A stretch of 64,000 nucleotides of DNA from assembly GCF_023078355.1 (NCBI RefSeq), contig NZ_CP095552.1, forward strand, positions 1,364,001 to 1,428,000. Direction: 5' to 3'. Below, in pieces: positions 38,301-45,509 of this stretch (positions are counted from its first letter, which is position 1; every line of letters starts with the position of its first letter). The translations under genes were made by a program, and so were the position numbers. The DNA comes from Gordonia hongkongensis (GTDB taxonomy: Bacteria > Actinomycetota > Actinomycetes > Mycobacteriales > Mycobacteriaceae). The notes beneath the pieces are model-generated. The model was not told the DNA's origin. It made no database searches and saw only the letters and a program-made list of their open reading frames with translations.

Positions 38301-38364
38301 GTGACGCTCGCAAGCTCGCTCCTCAGGGATCGGAGGGTGACGCTCGCAAGCTCGCTCCTCAGGC

Positions 38365-39594
38365 TCAGCGAGCGAGCTTGAGCACCTCGCCCCAGCCGAT
38401 CCGCGAGCCGGTGCGCAGGATGGACCGCTGGTAGATCCGCGCGGCGATCCAGGTGGCGGCCGCGCACGCGGCGCCCATCAGGCCGAAGGTGACGATGATC
38501 TGGACGGCATCGGTGTCACCGGTCGCGATGCGCATCGGCATGAGTGCCGCGCTGAACGGCGGTATCCAGCTGAGCACCTCGATCAACGTCGAATCCATTG
38601 CCTGCACACCGAAGATGCCGGAGTACAGCACCGCGACCGCGAGGAATGTCAGCGGCGCGGACGACGAGTTCAGCTCCTCCTGCCGGGAGACGATGGCCCC
38701 GGTTGCCGCGTAGAGCGAGGAGAAGAACAGGAAGCCGAGGAGGAACCAGGCGATCACCGCCGCGAACATCCCGATGGCGGCGCCCGGAAGGGTGAGGATT
38801 CCGGTCGCGGTGCCCGCGATCAGCGCGGTGGCACCGAGCAGCACCACCTGCCCGAGGGCGACCACACCGATGCCGATGATCTTGCCCCACAGCAGATGCA
38901 GCGGCTTGATGGTCGCCAGGAGCAGTTCCACGACGCGCGACGTCTTCTCCTCGACGACGCCGACGGCGACCATCGTGCCGCCCATCATGATCGCGGTGAC
39001 GAGCAGCACCACCCCGACCATCGCGATGAGCAGGCGCTGTCCCTCGTCGGGGTTGTCCGGTTCGGTCTGCGAGACCGAGATGTCCACGGTCGGCAGGGTG
39101 GCGGAATCGACACCGCGTTCGGCCAGTGCCGCAGAGAGATTCGCCTGCGACACCGCGGTGCGGATCGGGCCCTCCACAGCCGGTTCGAGGCTGTCCTTGG
39201 TGATGATCACATACGATCCCGGCGTCTCTCCGGGCACCAGCGCGGCCTTCACGTCGCCGCTGTTGACCCGATCGCGTGCCTGTTCGACGGTGTCGGCCGG
39301 CTCGGTGGCGATCGTCGTGCCGGAGGCCTCACCGATGGAGACGATGGATTCGGTGACGGCGGCCGGCTGACCCACGACGGCGACCTTCTCGACGTCGTCG
39401 CCGCCGGAGAACAGGTTGATGATGATGGACCCGGCGACGATCACGATCATCAGCAGCGCGGTACTGACGACGAAGGACTTGGTCTTGGCGCGCGTGGTGA
39501 TCTCGCGGCCGGCGACGAGTCGGATCGCCTGTGCGGCAGATGCTCTCGGATCGGAACCGGTGGTTGCCACCGGGGTGTCGGGTAGCGTGGTCAT
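38365..39594 (-). CDS. ABC-2 exporter permease (NatB-like)
   Basis: 409 residues from ATG at 39594, which overlaps the ATPase stop (ATGA). One membrane helix lies near the N-terminus (STALLMIVIVAGSIIINLF), then about 170 extracellular residues, then five helices with the ABC-2 consensus EEKTSRVVELLLATIKPLHL. This is the NatB layout (Na+ or drug/peptide export). The last gene of the four-gene operon; substrate unknown. Confidence 0.87.
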   Translation of the reverse strand: MTTLPDTPVATTGSDPRASAAQAIRLVAGREITTRAKTKSFVVSTALLMIVIVAGSIIINLFSGGDDVEKVAVVGQPAAVTESIVSIGEASGTTIATEPADTVEQARDRVNSGDVKAALVPGETPGSYVIITKDSLEPAVEGPIRTAVSQANLSAALAERGVDSATLPTVDISVSQTEPDNPDEGQRLLIAMVGVVLLVTAIMMGGTMVAVGVVEEKTSRVVELLLATIKPLHLLWGKIIGIGVVALGQVVLLGATALIAGTATGILTLPGAAIGMFAAVIAWFLLGFLFFSSLYAATGAIVSRQEELNSSSAPLTFLAVAVLYSGIFGVQAMDSTLIEVLSWIPPFSAALMPMRIATGDTDAVQIIVTFGLMGAACAAATWIAARIYQRSILRTGSRIGWGEVLKLAR

Positions 39595-40487
39595 GCGGAA
39601 ACCACCTCTCGGAACAGGTCGGTCAGGGACGGGGTCGAGGTCGCGAACCGGTGCACCGGCCCGTTCCGGAGGGCGGTCGCCAGGATCAGCTGATCGTCGG
39701 CGATATCCGGGTCGATCAGCAGGCGGGTCGTCTCGCCGTAGTCGACGCCGCGGACACCGGGCAGGGAGTCGGCCCACGCGACATCGGCACGCGGCCCGGT
39801 GATCTCGAGGGTGATGCCCTCGCGTGCACGCAGGTCGTCGACCGTGCCGAGGGCGCGCATCTCACCGCGCGCGATGATGCCGACACGGTTGCAGAGCCGC
39901 TGGACGAGGTCGAGTTGGTGCGAGGAGAAGATCACCGGGATGCCCTCGGCTGCCTTCTCTTTGAGCACGTCGCTCATCACGTCGACCGCGACGGGGTCCA
40001 GGCCGGAGAAGGGCTCGTCGAGTACCAGGACGCTGGGATCGTGGACCAGGGCGGCGGCGAGCTGGACCCGCTGCTGGTTGCCGAGGCTCAGGTCGGCGAC
40101 GTTGTCGTCGTGGCGGGCGCCCACGCCGAGGCGGTCGGTCCACCGCTTGACGGAGTCCTGCGCCTCGGCCGCCGACATCCCGTGCAGCCGTGCGAGAAAG
40201 GTCAGCTGTTCGCCGACTTTCATCTTGGGGTACAGGCCTCGCTCCTCGGGCATGTACCCGATTCGACGACGCAGATCGAGGTCGATCGGCTGGGTGCCGA
40301 GGCGAACCTCTCCGGCATCGGCGGCCAGCACGCCGAGGATGATGCGCATGGTGGTGGACTTGCCGGCGCCGTTGCTGCCGACGAACCCGAAGATCTCACC
40401 CGGGTCGACGGAAAAGGTCATGTCGCGCAGCGCGATGAGGTCTCCATACCGTTTGTGGAGCCCGTCGACGATCAGTGGTGCGGTCAT
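39591..40487 (-). CDS. ABC exporter ATP-binding protein (NatA-like)
   Basis: 298 residues with complete nucleotide-binding motifs: Walker A VGSNGAGKSTT (about residues 37-47), signature LSLGNQQRVQLAAALVHDP, Walker B VLVLDEPFSGLDP and switch His in IFSSHQLDLV. The C-terminal DUF4162 region follows. It powers the permease encoded next. Starts inside the stop of the upstream membrane-protein gene (ATGA). Confidence 0.93.
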   Translation of the reverse strand: MTAPLIVDGLHKRYGDLIALRDMTFSVDPGEIFGFVGSNGAGKSTTMRIILGVLAADAGEVRLGTQPIDLDLRRRIGYMPEERGLYPKMKVGEQLTFLARLHGMSAAEAQDSVKRWTDRLGVGARHDDNVADLSLGNQQRVQLAAALVHDPSVLVLDEPFSGLDPVAVDVMSDVLKEKAAEGIPVIFSSHQLDLVQRLCNRVGIIARGEMRALGTVDDLRAREGITLEITGPRADVAWADSLPGVRGVDYGETTRLLIDPDIADDQLILATALRNGPVHRFATSTPSLTDLFREVVSA

Positions 40488-41098
40488 TGCGCACTCTCCT
40501 CACTGGGAATGGTTGTCGTATCCGATGGCAGTGCTTCGAGATCCTCGGGGTCCGGATCCGCCATCCACCAGGCGGTGAGCATGGTCGGTACGCAGATCGC
40601 GGCCAGGACGAGCGTGATGAGCAGGATGGCCGATCCGTAGACCGCCTGGCCGGACACCTGGTCGTCGAAGCTGAGGACGACCAGCACCGCGTACGGGATG
40701 AACATCAGGCTGTACAGAACGGTGAAACCGATGGAACGCGCCGAATTGCGTTGCGCCACCTGGATCTCGTCGAGAGCGGTGACCGGCGTGTCGGCGATCG
40801 ACCCGGTGACGATCCGCGTCAGGTACAGGGTCGTGATGATGCCGGCGAGTCCGATCAGGAAGGGCGCGAGGAAGATACCGGTGTCGAAGAACGCGAGAAT
40901 CGAGCTGAGGATCAGCAGGATGGCGAAGAACGCCTGCACGAGCACGAGTCGTCGATAGGTTCGCCGGGTGCGCCACGAGGTGAGGCGGTGTGCGTTCTTG
41001 TCGTTGAACTCCTGGTGCCGGCGGCCCCGCCACTCCTCGTAGCGGCGCCAGAGGGCGGGTGTGGCCTCCTCGGGGATGGCCGAATTGGGGTCGTTCAT
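40484..41098 (-). CDS. Four-helix membrane protein of the ABC exporter operon
   Basis: 204 residues with hydrophobic segments in two pairs (about 51-71, 74-94, 124-145, 150-172) separated by a cytoplasmic loop TGSIADTPVTALDEIQVAQR. No family was recognised with confidence. In other genomes similar proteins sit between an Xre regulator and an ABC exporter, so it may sense a substrate or modulate the transporter; that is inference. Coupled by ATGA overlaps on both sides. Confidence 0.78.
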   Translation of the reverse strand: MNDPNSAIPEEATPALWRRYEEWRGRRHQEFNDKNAHRLTSWRTRRTYRRLVLVQAFFAILLILSSILAFFDTGIFLAPFLIGLAGIITTLYLTRIVTGSIADTPVTALDEIQVAQRNSARSIGFTVLYSLMFIPYAVLVVLSFDDQVSGQAVYGSAILLITLVLAAICVPTMLTAWWMADPDPEDLEALPSDTTTIPSEESAQ

Positions 41099-41418
41099 CG
41101 TTCACCTCCGGACTCGTCGGTGTGGGTGGCTGGGTGCAGTTCTTGACGGGGCGACGATTGGCGCCGGTACAGCGCCGACGACATCGCCTCGAACTCGTGC
41201 CGGCTGAACACCGCCTCCACCGGTAAATCGAAGACGTCGCAGATGCGGAACGCCAGGTCGAGGCTGGGGTAGTTGTCGCCGCGCTCGAGTGCGCCCACCG
41301 ATTGGACGTTGATGCCGACGACTGCGGCGAGTTCGGCCCGCGACATCCGACGCTCCGCCCGCAGCACGCCGATGCGGTTGTAGATGGGGAGCTTTTCCCC
41401 ACGGCGTATTGGACTCAC
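41095..41418 (-). CDS. Xre-family regulator (YozG-like)
   Basis: 107 residues. A single helix-turn-helix fills the middle: LRAERRMSRAELAAVVGINV and VGALERGDNYPSLDLAFRIC, followed by VFDLPVEAVFSRHEFE, as in short Xre regulators that control ABC exporter operons. GTG at 41418 is used. Its stop overlaps the next start. A palindromic site in the promoter suggests autoregulation. Confidence 0.85.
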   Translation of the reverse strand: MSPIRRGEKLPIYNRIGVLRAERRMSRAELAAVVGINVQSVGALERGDNYPSLDLAFRICDVFDLPVEAVFSRHEFEAMSSALYRRQSSPRQELHPATHTDESGGER

Positions 41419-41425
41419 CTGACTC

Positions 41426-41454
41426 AGTGTTGTGAAAACACAACACCTTGTCAA
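41426..41454 (-). promoter_or_regulatory. Promoter and operator of the Xre/ABC operon
   Basis: On the minus strand a consensus -35 TTGACA (41454-41449) is followed 17 bases later by AACACT (41431-41426), a weak -10. The spacer and -10 are covered by a perfect palindrome GTGTTGTG-AAAA-CACAACAC (41427-41446). The Xre start lies eight bases further on. An Xre dimer bound here would block RNA polymerase. Confidence 0.6.
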
Positions 41455-41464
41455 GTGGTGACAA

Positions 41465-42634
41465 CTACGCGGTGTTCCCAGAAGAGCGTAAGGGCACCCC
41501 GAGCAGCTCGGCCGCGACCCGTGCCGCCTCCCGCCCGGCGCGATTGGCCCCGATCGTCGAGGCCGACGGGCCGTAGCCGAGCAGTTGGATCCGGGGATCG
41601 GCGTCGACGACCGTCGCGAGGCGGCCGGCCATCGTGATGCCGCCACCCGGCGCGCGCAGGCGTAACGGGGCGAGATGGTCGATGGCGCTGCGAAAACCGG
41701 TGTTCCAGAAGATGACGTCGACATCCAGGTGCTCCGGGACGTCCGGGTGATCGGGGGAGTCGCCGGATGGTCCGTCGCAGTCCCAGCACACCCCGGTCTC
41801 GGTGATGCGTGTGAACATCGGGCGCCACGCGAGGATTCCGTCGCGCTGCGCGGCCGCGATCGCGGGGGTGAGTGCCAGCCCGGTGACCGACACCACCGAG
41901 GTGGGTGGGAGCCCGGCGCGCACCCGCCGTTCGACGCGGGCGACGGCCTCGCGCCCCTGCTCGGGGGTGAACGGTTCCGGGTTGAAGACGGGCTCGCGCC
42001 GGGAACACCAGAACGTCTCGCTGCCGGGCGCCTCCCGGGCGATCTCGATCAACAATTGGATGGCGGAGATGCCCGCGCCGACGACCAGGACCCGCTTGCC
42101 CTCGAACTCCGCGGGCGAGGTGTAGTCGTGCGTGTGCAGCTGCCGGCCGCGGAAATCGGCGGCCCCGGGGATATGTGGGATGAACGGACGGTCCCAGGTG
42201 CCGGTGGCGTTGACGATGAGTTTCGAGGTGACCGACCCGCCGTCGCCCAGCTCGGCGCGGAAGCCGTCGTCCTCGCGGCGCACGGCGCGCACGTGCACGG
42301 GTCTATGCACGGTCAGACCGAACTTCTCCTCGTACCGCCCGAAGTACTCGGGGACGGCGGTGGCCGCCGGGAGCTCGTCACAGTCCAGGCCGAGAGCCTC
42401 GACGAGGCCCCACCCCGGCAGGTCGTGGACGCGGTTGGCGGTGGCGAGGGTGAGCGTCGGCCACCGGAACTGCCAGGCCCCGCCGGGCCCGGGGGCGTGG
42501 TCGAGGATCTGGTAGCGAGCGCCGAGGCCGAACCGCCCGAGAAAATAGGCCGCCGACAGTGCGGCCTGTCCGCCGCCGATGATCAACACATCCGAGTGCG
42601 GTGCGGGCGCTGCGCCGGCCGGGGAAATCTGCAC
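41465..42634 (-). CDS. FAD/NAD(P)-binding monooxygenase-like flavoprotein
   Basis: 389 residues. Two dinucleotide-binding motifs are intact: FAD GGGQAALSAAYFLGRFG (about residues 20-36) and NADPH VLVVGAGISAIQLLIEIA (about 183-200), as in flavin-containing monooxygenases and BVMO-like enzymes. The link between them, FIPHIPGAADFRGRQLHTHD, is near the FMO-type region. It may oxidise an amine, sulfide or ketone; the substrate is not known. Divergent from echA6 by 53 bases. Confidence 0.85.
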   Translation of the reverse strand: MQISPAGAAPAPHSDVLIIGGGQAALSAAYFLGRFGLGARYQILDHAPGPGGAWQFRWPTLTLATANRVHDLPGWGLVEALGLDCDELPAATAVPEYFGRYEEKFGLTVHRPVHVRAVRREDDGFRAELGDGGSVTSKLIVNATGTWDRPFIPHIPGAADFRGRQLHTHDYTSPAEFEGKRVLVVGAGISAIQLLIEIAREAPGSETFWCSRREPVFNPEPFTPEQGREAVARVERRVRAGLPPTSVVSVTGLALTPAIAAAQRDGILAWRPMFTRITETGVCWDCDGPSGDSPDHPDVPEHLDVDVIFWNTGFRSAIDHLAPLRLRAPGGGITMAGRLATVVDADPRIQLLGYGPSASTIGANRAGREAARVAAELLGVPLRSSGNTA

Positions 42635-42687
42635 GTCCCCACCTTGTCACGACGTGTCGAATGGGTGCGGTGGGTAGGTTGGGGCCC

Positions 42688-43419
42688 ATGATTCACTCCA
42701 CCACCGACGGGGCGGTCGTCACGATCGAGCTGGACCGGGCCGACAAGCGCAACGCCCTGAACGACGAGATGCTCGCGGGCCTGTCCGATGCGTTCGACGC
42801 CGCACTCGGGTCCGGCGCACGCGCCATCGTGGTGACCGGGCGGGGGCCGGTGTTCAGTGCCGGCGCCGACCTGTCCGGTCCCGTGTACGAGAAGGGCTTC
42901 CTCGACACCCTCGTCGGGACGCTGAAGAAGATCGAGTCATCCCCGGTGCCCGTGCTCGCGGCGCTGAACGGCTCTGCGATCGGCGCAGGATTGCAGCTGG
43001 CGATGGCCGCCGACCTCCGGGTGATGGCGCCGGATGCGATCGCGGGCATACCGGCGGCGAAACTCGGTGTCGCCGTTGACGAATGGACCATCCGACGCCT
43101 GGTGTCGCTGGTGGGGGCGGGGCAGGCCCGGGGGATGTTGATCGGGTGCGATCCGCTGACCGCCGACCGTGCGCACGCACTCGGGTTCGCCAACCGCATC
43201 GGCGACCTCGCCGACGCGCAGCACTGGGCGGAGACGATCGCCGGCCTCGCCCCGTTGACGCTGCAGCATTACAAGCTCGTCCTGAACGGCGACGGTGCGC
43301 GCGACGCCGCGCCCGAGGATCGGGCGGCGGCGATGATGCGTGCGTGGGAGAGCGACGACCTGCGGGAGGGCCGCGCGGCCCGGGCCGAGAAGCGTCCGCC
43401 GCGGTTCACCGGGTCCTGA
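42688..43419 (+). CDS. echA6: EchA6-like crotonase without catalytic glutamates
   Basis: 243 residues from ATG at 42688. It fits EchA6 (Rv0905) from start to end: FSAGADLSG, AIGAGLQLAMAADLRVMAPD, GFANRIGDLADAQHWAETIA, and the EKRPPRF end. The two glutamates of active enoyl-CoA hydratases are absent: the first is Gln in GLQLAM and the second is Ala in GIPAAKLG. M. tuberculosis EchA6 also lacks activity and instead binds acyl-CoA and hands it to the FAS-II mycolic acid system. The same role is inferred here. Confidence 0.85.
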   Translation: MIHSTTDGAVVTIELDRADKRNALNDEMLAGLSDAFDAALGSGARAIVVTGRGPVFSAGADLSGPVYEKGFLDTLVGTLKKIESSPVPVLAALNGSAIGAGLQLAMAADLRVMAPDAIAGIPAAKLGVAVDEWTIRRLVSLVGAGQARGMLIGCDPLTADRAHALGFANRIGDLADAQHWAETIAGLAPLTLQHYKLVLNGDGARDAAPEDRAAAMMRAWESDDLREGRAARAEKRPPRFTGS

Positions 43420-43433
43420 CCCGGAGGCCGACG

Positions 43434-44528
43434 CTACCGGCGGTGGATCGGTCCGTCGCCGGCGTGCAGCGGTGCGCCGGTGGCGCAGTGCCGCTCGGCG
43501 ATGAGTTGCGCCGCGATGGCGACTGCGACCTCGCCCGGGGTGTGCCCGCCGAGATCGAGGCCCAGGGGTGAGCGCAGCCGGTCGAGTTGGATGTCGTCGA
43601 CGCCCGCCTCGCGGAGGCGTTGGTCGCGATCGGCGACCGTCCGCCGCGACCCGAGTGCACCGACGAAGCCGAGTTGCCGGCAGCCGAGTGCCACCTGCAG
43701 GGTCGGTACGTCGAATTTCGGGTCGTGCGTCATCACGCAGACCGCCGTCGACGGACCCGCCCGGCCGTCCCGGATCTGTTCCGCCAGATAGCGATCCGGC
43801 CAGGAGACGACGACCTCGTCGGCGTCGGGGAAGCGTTCGGGGGTGGCGAACACCGGTCGTGCGTCGACGACCGTCACCCGCATGCCGAGACCGGCCCCGA
43901 TCGAACTGAGTGCACGCACGAAGTCGTTGGCGCCGACCAGGATCAACCGGGCCGGCGGCCCGAAGGTCTGCACGAAGGTCCGGGGACGTTCGTCGGACGG
44001 GGCATCGCAGTCGTCGATGCCGATGAGGCCGCTCCGGCCGGTGGCGAGGAGGTCGGCGACGTCGCGGTCGAGGCGGCGCCACGGCTGCTGTGAGGCGGCG
44101 GTGGCGAAGTACCAGTCGGTCTCGTCGGTGAGGGTCGTGGCCCACGAGACGGGTTCGCCGGCATCGATCGCCGCCGCGAGTCGGTCGAGCTGGCCGCGCC
44201 GACCGCTGCTCGGTGCGACACGTTCGACGAGAACTTCGATCTGCCCGCCGCAGGTCAGACCCGGCGCGGGACTGTCGGGATCGTCGACGCCGTACTGTTC
44301 GACGATCGCGACCCCGCCGGTGAGGACGTCGCGGGCGGTGTGCACGAGAGCTGATTCGACGCAGCCACCGGAGACCGAACCGATCACGGTGTCGTCCTCG
44401 GTCACGATCATGGCCGCGCCGAGCTCGCGGGGTGCCGATCCCGACGCGCCGACGACCCGGCAGAGTGCCACCGGACGCGCGTCGTCGCCGTCGAGGAGTT
44501 CGGTCAGGGACCGCAGGACGTCGCGCAT
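43434..44528 (-). CDS. XdhC/CoxI-family molybdoenzyme accessory protein
   Basis: 364 residues from ATG at 44528 (MRDVLRSLTELL). An N-terminal XdhC_CoxI domain has GASGSAPRELGAAM and SVSGGCVESALV; the C-terminal Rossmann domain has LILVGANDFVRALSSIGAGLGM, VMTHDPKFDVPTLQVAL and FVGALGSRRTV. In other bacteria it sulfurates and inserts the molybdenum cofactor into xanthine dehydrogenase or CO dehydrogenase. No such enzyme is encoded in the window. Confidence 0.87.
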   Translation of the reverse strand: MRDVLRSLTELLDGDDARPVALCRVVGASGSAPRELGAAMIVTEDDTVIGSVSGGCVESALVHTARDVLTGGVAIVEQYGVDDPDSPAPGLTCGGQIEVLVERVAPSSGRRGQLDRLAAAIDAGEPVSWATTLTDETDWYFATAASQQPWRRLDRDVADLLATGRSGLIGIDDCDAPSDERPRTFVQTFGPPARLILVGANDFVRALSSIGAGLGMRVTVVDARPVFATPERFPDADEVVVSWPDRYLAEQIRDGRAGPSTAVCVMTHDPKFDVPTLQVALGCRQLGFVGALGSRRTVADRDQRLREAGVDDIQLDRLRSPLGLDLGGHTPGEVAVAIAAQLIAERHCATGAPLHAGDGPIHRR

Positions 44529-44586
44529 GTACTCCAGTGGACCAGATCTCCCCGACTGCGGCCACGTGGGCGGTGGCCGACCGACG

Positions 44587-45402
44587 TCACGACTTCTCGA
44601 TGATCCCGGGGGCGCTGGCCGAACCCGCCGCACGGTAGCCGAACATGCGGCTGAGATCGGCGGCCGCCGAGACGACGGTCGCGGTCAGCTTTTTCGTGTC
44701 GTCCGGGTCGAGCCGATAGCGCGGGCCGGAGACGCTCAGGGCCCACACAATGGTGCCCGTGTGATCGCGTACCGGTGCGGCAATCGCCACCAGGCCGACC
44801 TCGAGTTCCTCCACCGCCATCGCCCAACCCCGGCGCTCGACCTCGCGCAGGTCGGCGACGAGGTCGTCGATGTCGACGACCGTGTGGTCGGTGAACCTGG
44901 TCAACCCGCCCGCGAAGGTCTCGCGCACCTCGTCTTCGGACAGACCGGCGAGCAGGACCTTCCCCGAGGACGTCGCGTGAGCGGGGGAGGCCTGGCCCAC
45001 CCAGGTGCGGAGGGCGACCGCGGACGGTCCTTTGGCCTCGACGACGTTGATGGCCTGCGACTCGGCGAGGACGGCGAGATTGGTGGTCTCACCGGTCTGC
45101 GCGGCCAGCGCGTCACAGGTGTCCTGCCCACATCTGGTCATGTCGAGGGTTGCCATCGTCGACCCGGCGAGGCGGACCACCGTGAGGCCGATCCGGTACT
45201 TGCGACCGTCCGGTACCTGCTCGACGAAACTGCGTGCCTCGAGTGACGAGACGATTCGGGAGACGGTGGATTTGTGGACGCCGAGCTCGACGGCGAGTTC
45301 GGTGATGCCGGCCGACCCGGCGGACCCGATGAGCTCCAACACCTGCAGTGCCCGATCGACCGCGCCCCCCGGACGTTCGGTCTCCGCACTCTGCTCAGTC
45401 AT
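44587..45402 (-). CDS. IclR-family transcriptional regulator
   Basis: 271 residues from ATG at 45402. The N-terminal winged helix (RALQVLELIGSAGSAGITEL, then GVHKSTVSRIVSSLEARSFV) and the C-terminal effector domain (VGQASPAHATSSGKVLLAGL and GWAMAVEELEVGLVAIAAPV) are complete. It sits at the far end of, and on the same strand as, the glycine betaine genes, so control of that cluster through the palindromes at 56,443 is a reasonable guess. The effector is unknown, perhaps a methylglycine. Confidence 0.88.
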   Translation of the reverse strand: MTEQSAETERPGGAVDRALQVLELIGSAGSAGITELAVELGVHKSTVSRIVSSLEARSFVEQVPDGRKYRIGLTVVRLAGSTMATLDMTRCGQDTCDALAAQTGETTNLAVLAESQAINVVEAKGPSAVALRTWVGQASPAHATSSGKVLLAGLSEDEVRETFAGGLTRFTDHTVVDIDDLVADLREVERRGWAMAVEELEVGLVAIAAPVRDHTGTIVWALSVSGPRYRLDPDDTKKLTATVVSAAADLSRMFGYRAAGSASAPGIIEKS

Positions 45403-45509
45403 CGCAGCGCCCAGGGTACCGGTCGGGGCGGGTGGGACCGGAACCGCGTCGCGAACCGCGGCAAGCCGTCCCGGGCGGGTCACGGGCGTCGGTGGGTACC
45501 CGGAACCGC

